Position numbers and translations under genes: made by a program. Below the pieces are notes generated by a model, which searched no databases, was not told where the DNA came from, and saw only the letters and a program-made list of their open reading frames with translations. A stretch of DNA of 64,000 nucleotides from Prunella strophiata. Lineage: Eukaryota; Chordata; Aves; Passeriformes; Prunellidae. Shown here in pieces: positions 38,301-51,675 of the stretch. Each line of letters begins with the position of its first letter. The stretch's first letter is position 1. The stretch is taken from NCBI GenBank assembly GCA_036583965.1, contig JAZBQD010000014.1, forward strand, positions 43,333,490 to 43,397,489, read 5' to 3'.

Positions 38301-40477
38301 ATAGTTTGACTTCTGATTTGATGTGTAAAGAAATATGATATCTGAAGCAATTTGAAATAAGGGATGGCACCCAGGCTCTCTGAAGGACTCTGGCACAATT
38401 CAACTTGACCATAGACTGCACAGGAGAAACAGATCTCAACACCTGGAATTCTGCACCTTTCTGGAGCATCCTTTAAAATAGCTTACAAGCATCTGCCAGG
38501 ACAACACATGATACCTCCACACTCTGGAGCATGAGTTGTGCTGGTGGTGAGTTCCTGTGCAGAGTAACCATACAGAGCCTATTTGTGAGGTTCAGTCTGT
38601 CTGGGACACCCCAGTGCCACGTTTCCTGTGCTGTGCAGTCAGCCTGCCCTTTGTGATGGCCATGTGTCTGGGACTTACAGACACCTGGCAACTCCAGTAG
38701 CATTATATATCTTTGTCCATCCATTTACATGGCCAGACATGTTTAATAGACCAAAAAGCTCACCCTTTCTCCTGACAAAGTTTCTGGGCAGGGAGTGAAA
38801 GTGGGCATGTCTGGGAAAATCCAGAGATGTTGTGTCTGAAAATCAACTAAGGCCAGTAACCCTCATCCTCCCTTTATCCACTCCTTCTCCACAGCCTCCA
38901 CATGATCATTTCCCTGAAGCACAGAGAAAGTCTCCTCTAGCTAGTTCCCTGTTTCTTTGGCTGATGGTGGAGGGGAGGAAAACCCTGGAGGCCCCCACCT
39001 TTGTTCCTCCTTTATGCCCAAAGCCACCTTGCTCTTCAAGCTGCTGCTCTATCACCTCTGCCCCTTTGTTCTCCTGCTTAGGGATTTTCCACTCCTCACC
39101 TTCCTGCTGATAAAGTTAATCAAACTAATTTTCCCACCCAGACACCTCCCTTATCACAGTCACTGACTGCTTGGCCAGAGCCCAGTGGATATGCTTTATG
39201 AGTGCTGCTGTTTGTTCTGCAGCTTTTTATGGCCAGGGTGAGTGATGTGTCCCAGGGTCTGTGTCAGCAGCTCTCTGATCCTCAATACCTTAAGACAAAT
39301 AACAAATACATTTTGAACCATTTTGTGAAATAACTCAGACTCCTAAATTCAAATAATTTCATCATCAGAAAAAGATCCAGGATCTTTTTGTTTGGCTTTG
39401 AAACTCTCTGCTTTTAATTAGTGCTTAGTCCAGGAGATGACTGTAACTTGTTTCAGCTTCTGTGTCAATGATTGTAAAAGGAAGAAAGCAAATTTTGTTC
39501 TGTTTTTTGTTGCAGTGCAGACATGCTGAAGATGCAGGATGGGAATATATGTGAGAATCAGCAGGAAATATGTCTCCTCCTTGGCACCTCTGGCAGATCT
39601 CTAGCCTGATCTGCCTCCCAAGGCCCCCTCAGCAGTTAATGTAAGAGTCCATGGCTCAGTGACTGAGGAAGCCAAGGAAATTGGTGCTTAACCCCAGATG
39701 GGCTGAAACTAAGGTGAGTCCCATCCAGTGATTCAGAAAGATTTGCAGTGCTTCCTCCTCCTGCTGTTACTGCTCCAGCATCACGTGTCAGTAACACTGA
39801 GGACAGCATGCATGGGGGCCAACAGCAGCATTTTGAGCAATCTGTCAGCTGATGAGGCAGTGTCACAAGTGAGTAGGTAGGTTCTTATGCTCTGTGTTGC
39901 TACTCATCCCCATCATTTGATTTCATGCCACTGAGTTTGCCCAAGCAATCTCATGATGGTCTGCTCCCCATGACTTGGCTGTCAGTGTTAGAGACCTCTA
40001 AGGAGATCCTGTCAGCTTGGTGGCAGGAAAATTCCTGAGTACATAGGGCTTACACTCCTAAGAGGATTCTTTGCACTATTGCTCCTGGTGCAGAATGACA
40101 TTGCAGAATTTCACTGGCTATCCTGCTGAGGTGAAAAAAATGAAACAAGTTTTATTGTGCTATGCTGGAAATAGTTCTTAAAAGCGTTCTAGATTTGGAA
40201 AGCAGGTGCAAAGAATCAAGGAGCATATCCTGCTCTGACCTCACATACCCCATCCCCGTGTTTGCCCCTGGCCACTCCTCTGTGCATCTCTTGCATGAGC
40301 TCTGGACCTTCCTTAAGCTTTTCACAAGCTGATTTAACTCATTAAACCAGCAGAAAAGGAATCCCAGAAGGAGGAGAGGGAAGGAACAGTTGTCTGAAGT
40401 TGTAGTTAGGTCATTTGGCTCGGCAGGATGTCTGGCGGATAACGGAGCTGCGGAAGGGAGCAGGGAGGGATGGTGCT
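29326..40477. other. Intergenic, no gene recognised
   Basis: A long AT-rich stretch with no supportable gene. It contains T tracts near 32221-32231 and 33822-33833, three copies of a TTATCTAGA word at about 35019-35068, and a small 7-bp-stem inverted repeat at 36711-36727. Open frames are short, random-looking and without splice or domain support. Confidence 0.55.
35019..35068 (+). repeat. Degenerate tandem repeat of TTTATCTAGA words
   Basis: TTTATCTAGA occurs three times with a spacing of 18 to 21 bases, separated by similar AT-rich fillers (aagctaaatta, catgtaaat). Confidence 0.6.
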
Positions 40478-40600
40478 GGGCACAGGGTGCAGGGTGGCAC
40501 AGTCTGCCCTCCTCTGCTCAGCAAGCTGGGCACCAGCACAGGATGCAGGGTGGCACAGTCTGCCCCCTGCCTTCCTCTGCTCAGCAATCTGGGCACCAGC
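40478..40600 (+). repeat. Tandem duplication of a 50-63 bp unit
   Basis: Two consecutive copies contain the shared core TGCAGGGTGGCACAGTCTGC and CCTCTGCTCAGCAAGCT (AATCT in copy two), each starting at GGGCAC. Copy one spans 40478-40527 and copy two 40528-40590; a partial third copy (GGGCACCAGC) follows. The copies differ by small insertions and a few substitutions. Confidence 0.85.
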
Positions 40601-42582
40601 CCAGAGGCACTTGCAGCAGTGCTCCCGAGCACTCTCATCCCTCTAATGTCATCCCCCTGGATTGTGGCACAGCTCGGTGAACTCATGCTTTCCCTGGGAA
40701 TTCAACAGAGTGTAAATGCCACACTGGGAGTTTCCTGTAGCCTAAAGACTCGATAATTGGTTTAATTAGGCTATCAATTTATGATCTTCTTGCTAGTGAA
40801 AAGCTGCTTGATTCAATGTTAGCTTTTGATATGCAAAAATGCTTTTGAAACTCTACCTCAACCTGGGTGGCCCAGAAAGTGTTATAATTTCCCTGACAAT
40901 AGATAATTCATTCTTAATACACACATGTACCCCGGCTTGACAAATGCTGATGGAGAGTGTTGAATAATCTCTGAGGCTATGGATTCATAGGAAGTTTTCT
41001 CTGGTGACATTGCCAGAGGGATAAGTTTTTCAGACTCCCCCCAACTCAAAAGCATCAGTTTACTTCACTGACTTTCTTGTGGACCTGCAAACATTTCATT
41101 CAACCTAGTGAGAATGCATAAAGGCAGGGACAGTAGCAATTACAGGGAGGAAATATACTCCTCACACTAACACTAGTACTGGGAAAAAAATAACATGAAA
41201 CTAAAGCTTCAGTTTAAATAGAGAAGTCTTAATGACTAAACTTTCTATGACCACAGAAATACCTAATAAATAGTCATTATGGTGGTAGAAAGATAACACC
41301 TTATCTACAATTTTATACTGATGCTAATTATGATCTCTGACTAGATGAATTAGAAGATTCTCAAGTTCTGAATGTGGTGTTGTCAGCATCCTTCTGTGTT
41401 TCAAAGGCTCTGGCATTTCCATTACTAGTATTTTACTAGTATGATAACAAGAATGACAGTGTTGCAGAGGTCATTTTATATAATATTTAATCTTTCTCTT
41501 TACCATTTGTTTCAGTATTTTCAACAATGCTGATTTAATTTAACCTGATTTCTCTGCAGAGCCAAAAAATTTCCAATTCTCACAGTTTTGGACTGCTTTG
41601 CTCATGGGGCACATTTGTTTCTGTTTCAATTATGACCCTGTTAAAATGAAAGCATTTTGTAAGTTGTAAAAATCTGGTTTAGACAGCACTGTGTTCTTAA
41701 ATTAACGTTAGCCAGCTTTTCATGTTCTTACACCTACAGCCTAGACTGCTGAGCCCAGTTTCATATCCTCTGCATTACTTGGGGAAAGTTGTTAGTGAAT
41801 CCCTAAAACATTTGCTGTTTTGACAGGTGGTCAGTTCGCTGTCTGTTCAAAGAGCAGTTTGTCTTTAAGACGTGCATTGCTATTCCATACTGGTTTTCTG
41901 GCCAGGTTGCAAAGTGCCTGATGTCAGCAGTGTTGGTTCCAATTCCATGGTTAACCTTCGCCCTTCTCCTGGCTTCATAGGAGACCTTTCCCTTCCAGCA
42001 GTGCATGGCTGTGGTGCAGGGTGGGGTGGTCAGTACCACACACTGCTGCCCATGCAAAGAGGGATAAGTGGCTCAGGAGGTTGCAGTATGGGGTTGGAGG
42101 GAAGAAGAAGGGAAGTGATGCCTTAGGGGACAGCTATCCGAGATCTATCCCCACACAGCATCTGTGCCTTCTCACCTACCCTTGCTTTCCTGAGATGAAC
42201 CAGGGAGGGACCATAACCATGAGGAACTGCCTTCAATTCCTGCCTGCAGAAATATCTCTGTCCATGTCAAAAATGTCCTGTTTCCTCTGGCCTTGGGGTA
42301 GCAGCAGTGTCAAGTGCTTCCAGACCCAGGCCGGTTTCAGTGGCAGCCAGGGGTCGTGTCTGGTCACAGAGGCTTTGCACAGCTGCTTGCTTGCTCTGGG
42401 AGATGAAAGTGGATGAAGGCTTCTAAACTGCACACCAGGACATCTCATCTGGAGACAAAAGGGGATTCCAAACTATGGAAACCAAAACCACTGGGGTATA
42501 AAGGCTGGGATAACAATTGGTGGGATACTGCCATGCAGAATAACATAAATGTTGTGAGCTCCTGTCACAGCATGGAATTACT
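40601..42582. other. Intergenic, no gene recognised
   Basis: AT-rich to about 41.8 kb, then a moderately G+C-richer segment to about 42.4 kb with open frames on both strands (84 and 131 residues) but no recognisable protein family. I see no splice framework. Confidence 0.5.
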
Positions 42583-42840
42583 GAATCACAGAATATTAAG
42601 GGGTTGGAATGGCCCTAAAGACCATCTAGTCTGAAGCACTGCTGCCATAGACTAGAGACACCTCCCACTAGACCAGGTTGCTCGAGGCCTTATCCAACCA
42701 GGCTTTGAACACTGCCAGGGTGCATTCAGTACCTCCCTCACAGGTCAATCTGTTCCAGTGTCTAACCACTCTCAGAGTGAAGAATTTCCCCCTAATGTCT
42801 AACCTAAACTTCCTCTCTTTCAATCTGTCCCCACAGCATG
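42583..42840 (-). mobile_element. CR1 LINE 3' end, minus strand
   Basis: The left edge (GAATCACAGAATATTAAGG) is the reverse complement of a CR1 terminus, followed by the reverse complement of the standard CR1 3' UTR: TTGGAATGGCCCTAAAGACC, GACCAGGTTGCTCGAGGCC, CTTTGAACACTGCCAGGG, CTGTTCCAGTGTCTAACCAC and the stretch ending near CAATCTGTCCCCA. The fragment is 5'-truncated at about 42840. It contains no intact coding sequence. Confidence 0.92.
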
Positions 42841-45800
42841 GCATATAGCATGTAGTGCTGTGATCGGGTGCTTTGAAGGGATAGAGAAGCTCCTCTCAGG
42901 TCACTGGTACATCTCATGTGTTTCTGTGAAGGCCTCCCAAACTCAGCCTTATTTCAGGCTTATCTCAGCCTTATCTGACCTAAAAGCCTTCTGCAGCCTC
43001 AAACCTTTGCTTCCTTCTCTCTGTTCATAGCATTTCCAAGCTCTCAAGTCAGGATGAAGGTGTGGGAGCTGATATGTTTCTAGTGAAGAGAATGTCTCAC
43101 TGCCAGAGTAAAGTGTTGTCTTCCAAAACTTTCTTCACAGCTAGTGGCTTTACAAACTCACTCAGAACTAAGGGCTTTCTGGGTGGCAGGTGGAGACCTA
43201 TACCATAAGCAAGAAGAGGAGAAAAACAGATCTCTAAGATGATTGGAGAAAGGAAAGAAAAAAAGTATTTTCCTGCAATCATGCAAAACAAGCATTTTAG
43301 ATAGCTGGAGACATTTCTGCACCTTGGTTTGGATAGTGGCCACTTTATATATGAAGCTGGTGCCAGTGAGGAGGTGAATGAATAGCTTTCTTAACCCTCC
43401 CTGTATGGCTGCTTCTGGACAGATGAAGGCAGGTCTTCCTGCATGGTGTGAGAGAGAAACTGGTCAAAATCAAAGTCTCTCTTTCTACCCAGTGATCTTC
43501 AGCTGTTAACCTCCAATGTGAAAGGTGCAACAAAGCAGAACTCAAAGACCTAAGAAAGGAAAAACTAGCACTTCAAAAGCAATCCAAAGGGGGAGCTACT
43601 TCAAAAGGCAACCCTGGAGTAAGAAGCACTTCAAAGGGGAAAACTTCCCTAGGGAGCTTGTTGCAAATTATCTTAAAGTAGGTCCTACCATCAAACAGAT
43701 GTAATTAGTTTCATTCTGATTGTCATGAAATCTTGTTCATTTAAAAACAGCCTGAACATTTCATATGGTAGAGGAGCACTCGCCACAGGATACACCAGAC
43801 TTTAGTGTAGTTAGCACTCTATCACTGTGGCTGGAAGTACCTGCTCACCAAAGTTTGTTAAAGCTCAGGAAGGTCTCTCAGAACAGTCCAATGTTATTAA
43901 CTCAGGTTAATTTAATTCTCATTTTTCACAGCTGACTTGAACACTATAAATGAAATTTGTTGCTATAGTAAAAAGTGGAGAATGTTTCTGGCCTCTCATG
44001 TATTTCCAGGTACTTTTTGCAGTGATATTTGAGCACTCCAAAATTGCATACACTTTTTCTTCCTCTGCTTCATTGTCTCTAGGCATAAGACAATCCAAAC
44101 ATCACGAATTGTATGCACTGCCAATTAATTGTACTGTTACCATAGACAGTGTAATTAAAATCATGGCAACATGGTCTGACCCTCCCATTCCTCCTCTTTT
44201 TGTCTTTCTTTTAATTTTTTTTCCTTTTCATCACTTTGAACCCTTCATCTTCTATACATCCTTTTCCATGTGCTTGTTCTCACTACAGGGGAACCGAGTC
44301 TTCCCAGACTCCCTGGCTGCAGCTGCACCCTCCTTGGCCAGCATTCATATTATCTGCCTGGCCCCACCACTAATACAAATGTTAAATTTGAAATGTCTGT
44401 TTGCTTTTTAGAGGTTCAAATTCTATATCTGTAAAGAAAGTAACAGGGATGAAGTGAATTGTCCTCTGCAATTTATGTCAAGCATGAGCAACAACTTCCA
44501 GAAGGAACGGAGGCATATCAGGATTGTTAAGTGCCCACAGCTTGACTTCAGGAAACCTCCTTTGGTTCTCAGCACTCTGCTTCCTCAATCCCCTCTCAAA
44601 TCCTTGGTGATACGTTAATTTTTCATTCTTGTGAGAACTAACTACCACCTTTGCATAAATTAAAAGGAATGTCTTGTGAAACGGCATCCATGTGGTTAGC
44701 ACTTAACAATAAGTGCTAAGGTACCTTTTTCAATTATACTTAAATGGATACAAGAAAAAAGAATGGATACCTATTAAAATGCTGTTAGATAAAGCACCTA
44801 TCACTTGAAGACTCTCACACAGACACCTAGAAGCTTACTCATCTTTTTCTTGTCTTTCCCATCAGTATGTCACTACTCATCTTTTCAAGGGTTAAAGCTT
44901 GTTTGTTTCTTCCTGAATAGCATCTACATTGTTACCCTAAGGCAGGCAAGAGGTGGTTCCTTATTCCCTACCCAGGTCAGGCAAAGCTGCACACATACTG
45001 GAAAAGGAGGAAGGGCTAAAATGAGGGAGGATTGTTTTTAGATTGTTTACCAAAAAAGCAACATATAATGCCCCCATCTGGAAGTTATAGTGTCATTTTT
45101 CTCCTTGAAACAGACAGACTTTTACAATGTATTTTCAGTGTCTAATTCCCATATTTTTTCTCAAACAACCTTGTTGCAGCAAATTATCTTCCACATTAAT
45201 AGTGAGATTAATGTTGTCTTTTGAAGACAAAGCATTTTTTGCATGTGAGAAAAGATCCTCCCGTAGACCTCTCAAGTGCACCAGTGTTCTGGATTTGAGC
45301 AGCCCACACTCTGAGGCATAGGGAGAAACAGCTCCTGGAGTGCAGGGATCCCTGGAGTGTGTGACAGGTACAGCATGGAACATGCCAGACCTATTGCCCT
45401 CTGACCTGCCAGTGTTGGCAAGTCAGCTTCCCACAAATAAAAAGTTACTTGGCCTTATCAAAGGATGTTAAGTGTGTTCTACACACTATGAACACCTATT
45501 TAAGTTTTTTAATATTAATCCTTTTGTAGTTGGGACTTGTTTTGAAATTTGTCTCTTAGCAACATCAGAGTTATTTACAGTAAATCACATCTGAATTGAG
45601 ATGAAAGAACTTCACCTGACTTCTGAAAGGAAAATACACACAACTTGTGTTTACAAGGCAACCCATTACAGATGATTGCTTTGGTGATAGCAGCTTATGG
45701 AACATCCATATGCACAGTTGGCATTTGTAAGGTGATGAAACAGAACTGCAGCTTCTGATATCTGATCTGCTTTCACTGTGGTATTTGCAAAAATAAATAT

Positions 45801-47200
45801 ACCAAGTAAAATTAAACTTGGAAATCATAACAGTTGATTTATGTGAAAAATAGGAACCAAACCATACTCTTTATTAAAATAAAGATCAAGTTCTAAAATA
45901 ATTTTAAAAGTAATTGTGGTTTCTAGCATTTAGACTGCTATAGAACAGCATGACAAAGTAGTGGAGCCTGAGGCTGCTATTCTGAGCTAAAAGGAAAGTA
46001 AAATAGGGTTGTTCTTGTTTTAAACTAGAAAGGAAATAAGCTTATAGAGGATATATATAGCTGCTCTAACTCTATTTTTTTAATCACATTCTGAAGAGAG
46101 AGAGAGACAATAATGCAGTGGAAGGAAACAGAGAAAAAAGGCTGGCTTAGGAAGAGATGACCTGTCTTTGATAACAAGTCCTTTAGTAGTGTGCATGCTT
46201 TGCTAGTCCTCTGCATGGGGGTTAAACCTTGCTGCTGACTGTTCAGTTTTGTAGGATGGTTCTATGGTATTTGGAATGGTTAGAGAAAAGGAAGAATTTA
46301 TGCTACAGATTTCACCTTAAGCTAATTTAGAAAATTAAACTATATCAACATCCCCAGCTCTAAAAACAAATTAGGTTTTGCAGCTATGAATCTTTGGTGT
46401 TAGAAAACTAAGCATTCCTCTTAAAAAAAAAAAAAAATAAAAAAAAAAAAAAAAAAAAAAGGAAAAAAAGAGTAAAATTATGTTTTGGGATATCTCCTCA
46501 AGAAGATTCAGCCTCATTATTTGAATTATGGCAGCACCTTCCTATTAAATGTTCTGCTTGTAGTGTAATTTACAGACTAAGTTAGACCCACAGGCTATTA
46601 CAGAGTACAGGAGGATTAGTATCAAAGACAGAACACACAGACTTTTGCAAGCTGACCAGGGAGGAGACATCTTTCCTAGACACATGAGGGGGAAATGCTG
46701 TGGAGGACAGAGTGACTCTGGAGAGTCACAGTCTCTGAGTACAGACTTCCACTTTTCAGGTGTGCAGCCTGTCCTAGGGGTTAGACCTCTTGCCAAGCCC
46801 TTCTTATAAAATCCAGACAGAAATATCTTCTCTATCATCATCAGCTCTTGTTACAAAAATTTAGATTTCCATCCTTTCCTTAGCAGAACTCAAGTTCAAA
46901 TCTTGTTTTCCTTTAGTCTTTCCCATTGCCATTTGCAACCTCTTAAATGCTGGTCTGTAGTTGTGCAGGTTGTAGTCCCTCTTTCATTTTGTATGGGTGA
47001 ATTATGTATTCATTATTACTATCTTGGGTCAATGCCCATAAGAATCTGTAGCTGGGAGGACAGCTCTTATCTGAGTTGTGAGAGACCTGCATATTAATGA
47101 ATGTTCTGTTAAGTACTAATCCCTGTATTACAAAGTAATAAGTCTTTGTGTCTCCTAAGTCTCCTTTGAATGCTCTAACCCTTCAAATGTAGGGAATTAA
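42841..47200. other. Intergenic, no gene recognised
   Basis: No gene recognised. Three copies of an ACTTCAAA word lie at about 43568-43640 with a rough 30-base spacing, and an A-rich tract lies at 46423-46470. The longest open frame of the window (43950-44411, 153 codons) is here but looks like chance in pyrimidine-rich DNA. Confidence 0.55.
46423..46470 (+). repeat. A-rich tract
   Basis: Near-pure adenine over about 48 bases with single T and GG interruptions. It could be a degraded retrotransposon tail or simple expansion; no parent element is recognised upstream. Confidence 0.9.
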
Positions 47201-47372
47201 GTTGCCCAGAGAAGTGTTGAATGTCCCATCCCTGCAAACATTCAAGATCAGGTTGGACAGGGCCCAGAGCAGCCAGATCTATTTCAAGATGTCCCTTTTC
47301 ATTGCAGGGGGTTGGACTATGTGACCTTTAAAGGTCACAAACTACACTAGGATTTTATGGTTCTATTCTATT
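47201..47372 (+). mobile_element. CR1 LINE 3' end, plus strand
   Basis: A short 5'-truncated CR1: GTTGCCCAGAGAAGTGTTGA, TCCCATCCCTGCAAACATTC, GGTTGGACAGGGCCCAGAGC, GGGGGTTGGACTATGTGACC and the terminal TTATGGTTCTATTCTATT repeats are all in the CR1 3' order. A few substitutions turned the region before the terminus into a perfect 18-bp palindrome (47321-47338). Confidence 0.93.
47321..47338. repeat. Perfect 18-bp palindrome with everted AGGTCA half-sites
   Basis: GTGACCTTTAAAGGTCAC is its own reverse complement. It holds TGACCT and AGGTCA separated by TTAA, an everted repeat with four-base spacing of the nuclear receptor half-site. It lies in a CR1 3' UTR; any binding is inference. Confidence 0.9.
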
Positions 47373-50306
47373 ATGTAACAGTGGAGGGGAGCAGTCTTTC
47401 ATACTGCAAGTCCAGTCCAGTCCAGTGTGTGCAGAGTTTCCCAGTACAGGGAGGATGAGCACAGTGTGCCTCAAAGAGGCACCAGGCTGAGGTGGCCACG
47501 CACCTCGATGCTGTCACACCTTCAGGCAATTTATTTGTGTGCAGCAGCAGGAAATTCAGTCTCTGTGGGCTTTGCTGATAAATCTCAAACACTTGCACAC
47601 TTTGATGGCACCAGAGAAGAGGTTAGCAGCCAACAGGGCACTTGGGAAAAACCCATTTTTAGATTTCAAAGTGTCTACATAACTGGCAGTGAGGTGTTAC
47701 CAGTCTGGATGGCATCTCACCATCAGGCAGTCTCTCCTTCCATGAGATTTTCCCCAGCACAGTCAGTCTCCTAGAATAAGGAGAAAATATCACCCTCCAA
47801 GAAATAACAGCCTTTCATTCCAAAATATTTGAGAATGTTTTCTAATGCTCTGAAATGAAAGCAGAAAATGTTTCTTATTTCCTGCAGAAGTCAAAGAGTA
47901 CCATCTTTATTTTTGTGTCTATTCTCAGTGTTCAGCTGTCATTGTAGTGTAATTATTTTGTCAAAAGCATCTGCAATTTGGAGACTCTTTCTTATGTATT
48001 TTTAGACCATTTTCATCCCAGTTTGCATCCCATTGTAGTGCATTCTGGCAAGTGGTGGGAAACAGAAAGAGGGTGGAGCAGCAGGACACAAAGATGATCA
48101 GGTTTGGCACTAAGCTCAGATAAGGCTACAATGCAACAAGTTTAACTACGAGTTTAAATCAAGATTATAATGAACACAGGAGCACAAGAATGGATGTACA
48201 CTTTTAAAAATGGTAAAGAGCAACTCTACTTATCTTTGATAGTAGAATCTTCAAGTAATTTTTGGGTGTACTTGTTACATTTTTGTAACGAGTTTGTTGT
48301 ACTTGCATGATGCTATACCATTGCAATGACATATTTGTTGAACAAAACCCATTCAGTCTGAATGGTTTTATCTGTCCCAACATTTACAGTGGTGTTGAGG
48401 AGGGAACATGCAAGGCATACATTTGCTGTTCAGGGCTAAGGCACAAAGACATGCTTCCTCCAGCTGTCTTTTTCAAAACAAGGCCACCTGAAAGGGGTTG
48501 GAAAGAGCCTTAGCTATGGAGAGGGTGAGGAATGCTGGCCTAGTGAAACCTGCACATGCTATATCTTTTCCAGGACTGACAGGAAAGACCTAGGAGGTAT
48601 AGCATCTGTGTAATTTAGTGATGTTCTAGGGTTAAGTGGGTCTCCCATCTGGTTGAGAGAGTATCTATTATGCTGGAGCAAGCACATAAACCACAGGCTG
48701 ACACATAGATTAACGACGATTACCAAGTCTAGACCCTGCTGCTGGATGCCTAAATATACAGCTTTAGTGTAGGATGACACTGTCTCAAACATCTGCCAGA
48801 GGGCAACACATAGTAAATTTCTCACATACAGAAGAGAATAAGTGTTAGATAATGTTCAACAAATAAACAAACCAAGAAAACCTGTTCTACCTCAGTCAGA
48901 GAGAAACAATTGTCTGGATTGTCCCTGTCAGCACTTGAGTAGATTTATTGCTTTCTTATCAACAGCTTGTTAAAAAAACTGTCAAGACATTAAGAAAACA
49001 GGGAGGAAAATCCTCCAGACCATAGTTTACTATTGATGTCTATAAGTCAACTTGTCTTGCTTGGAAATCATGCTATGGTTGTCAATAGGGATGAGCTATG
49101 CTGTGTGGTGCAGCTCTGACTGTGACAGGTGTGAAGGTCAGCTCCTTGCAAAAGATTTCAAATTAGAAGAGTGTAGTAAATATGTAGGAATATGTAGTTA
49201 TTTATGTATCATGACTGAGAAGTTTTCAATAAATTGATTAGCCAAACATATTTTTTAAAATGGCTGCTTGATGCATTTAAAAATAAGGAATAAATATGAA
49301 TGCAGCAGAAAGGTGGCAAAATTCATTCCATTCTGGCCTAAGATAGATATTTGAACTTTAAGCTAGTCCAGAATCTATCCAAGGTAGCCAAATGTTTTAA
49401 TGGAGGCAACATTACTATATTACTGCTTGGAGCAATGGATGAACCAGCAAAGGAAGTTGTCATTGGTAAGAGCTAACATATAATGCCTAATAATCCATGA
49501 TTTTTTAGTTCATGTTATTCTGTTTTCCTAGACTGAATTCACCTTAGATCTACTACCGAACTTATAACTTGTGTATTCAGAATTGTGGAGGTCACATTTG
49601 GAGTTGCCAGTTATTTAGAATATGAGTTTGCTATATACCTGTAAAACAGGTTTGCATAATGGTCTTATATTTCAGTTACAGCATTAATACAAGGCTGTCA
49701 GAGACCTGCAGGGAGTAAGAGACAGCCAAAGGAAGGCAACTGGTTTTGAAACAGATTTGCTACAGTTTCATTCATTTGTAAGAGAAAGATCAATCCAAAA
49801 AACAAACAAATTTGTAAAACAGAAGTTATATCTAAAAAACACACCTGTATATTCCACCAGTTTCTTCCCTAATTATATGGGCAGAAGGAATACAGTTGTC
49901 CATTTTTCCACTTTGTGAAGTTTAATGTAGAAAATACCTATGCTTTTGTAGCTCTATAAACATAAATTCTAGCTTTTATGACACAGATGAAGACGACCCT
50001 AAATGTGGATGTGGTTTTAAAATGAAATTAAAGAAATTTTATACCCACACAGAATGAATAGCTTAACTGTGTTATCTCTGATTTTGATGGAGTCTTAAGT
50101 GTTTTCTTCTTATTCCTACTTAGATCAGATCATGTGGGTAAAATACACAAATAAGAGAGATCTCAGTCCTAGAGTGACAGTGTACAGACAGTTTAAAATT
50201 GTATGCTAAATTCATAGTCTTTTTTTATAAACATTCTTTATTGCAAAATGTCCCTAAATCCACACTGAGGTGTAATGTTCTGCCAGCAATTGCTTTAACA
50301 GTTCTC

Positions 50307-50350
50307 AAAAATAAAATAAAATAAAAAAAAAAAAAAAAAAAAAAGAAAAA
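50307..50350 (+). repeat. (AAAAT)n/poly(A) tract
   Basis: Three AAAAT units run into more than twenty adenines, ending AAAAGAAAAACCC. Confidence 0.9.
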
Positions 50351-51627
50351 CCCAGGGACTTGCTTTCTCTCCAATTTTTATTTTATTAATTCTGTAAAAC
50401 TATGTCACTCTATCCATCACTTATGTTTAAGACTAATTTCACAGCCTGCAACAATTACTTCATACATAATGGACACCTTTTGTCTGAAAATAAAACTTCA
50501 ACAGCCCAGAAACTGCATTTTTCTTCACACATGATTGTTCTCCCCAAAGAATTTTAAAGTAGTATTTTTGCAAAGAAATTTTGTTCATGTTCATTTTTCA
50601 TCAGCTAGTAGAATCTAAACATGAATCACTGAATTGAAGTCCCTTCTGTTTTCATGGATCCTACTCTCTCACATAACAAGCCAGCAGGGCCAAGATAACC
50701 CCTTTTTACTCACAGGTCTTTTGTCAGCATGCAGGGACATGACAGAAGGAATTAATTGGTGATTAATCCTTATATCAGAATTAGAAATTAGAAAGAAAAA
50801 ATTAGAAGGCTCTCCAAAGCTGTTTTCTGTGGCCACTGGTCTTGAATACACAGGGGAGAATGCAGGGAGAGCACAGCAGCAAGCACATTCACCTGGGGAG
50901 TGCCCCTGGTCAGTTTTGTGCCAAGTGTGATGATGTCCTGGCCGTCCTTCCTCTCACAAAGCTGCAGCCCAGCTGCTCCAGTGATTATCTTGCTGCTCAG
51001 CTGACAAAGTTGCAATGGTGCAATGAGGCTGGAGGGAAGGCATGTGGCAAGAACACTGACTTATTAATTTGGGAATCTATGGACATCTTGGCTAAGAAAA
51101 TCTCAGATGAAAAGAACGTGTTTATTGCATTGCAAGAGTTTCTTCATTACCTGAAAATACCTCATAAACTGGAGGCTTGTTGTCTGGCACTAAAGCATCA
51201 TCTCCACAAAGCACATTTGTAAGAGCTCACAGTCAGTTTCACTAATTAGCTATTTTGTAATTGCTTTGGATAAAGTAATTTTACCCTCTTGAAATGTGTG
51301 ATCATCTTTAGCAAATTGTCTCAAAGTGCCATGTAATTATTCTATTTGTGATGGTGTTAAAGTGAAAAAATCACTTGCAGCTTTGCTCCCAAATCAACAA
51401 GCAACTTATTTTGTCACTGTTAGAGGCACAAAAGCCACAAAAAAAAAAGGCCACCAGGTTTTGGAACATGGCTTCTACACATGTGAGCTGTGACAATGCC
51501 CAAAAATAGCTTGAGTGCAACCTCAGCCTTATCAGACAAAGTGCTGCACAGACAGGGACTGCGAGACAGGCTTCGACTGGGAGAATGCGAATCTCAATAG
51601 TCGGAGCGCGGGAGAATGCAAACATTA

Positions 51628-51675
51628 AACCTATCTTGCAGATGGGCAGCAAAGGCACAGAGCAATTAAGGTTCT
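51628..51675 (+). mobile_element. Possible MIR-type SINE core remnant
   Basis: CTTGCAGATGGGCAGCAAAG followed by GCACAGAGCAATTAAGG resembles the conserved core of ancient MIR elements (ACAGATG...GAGGCACAGAG...TTAAG). Only about 45 bases match by eye, so this is weak. Confidence 0.3.

Noticed and set aside
43950..44411. Longest plain open frame (153 codons, plus strand)
   Set aside because: Pyrimidine-rich, hydrophobic by composition, no domain, no homolog recognised, no splice framework; consistent with chance.
50842..51222. 126-codon plus-strand frame
   Set aside because: No known family, an overlapping minus-strand frame of 75 codons, and no promoter or splice evidence; left as chance unless transcription is shown.
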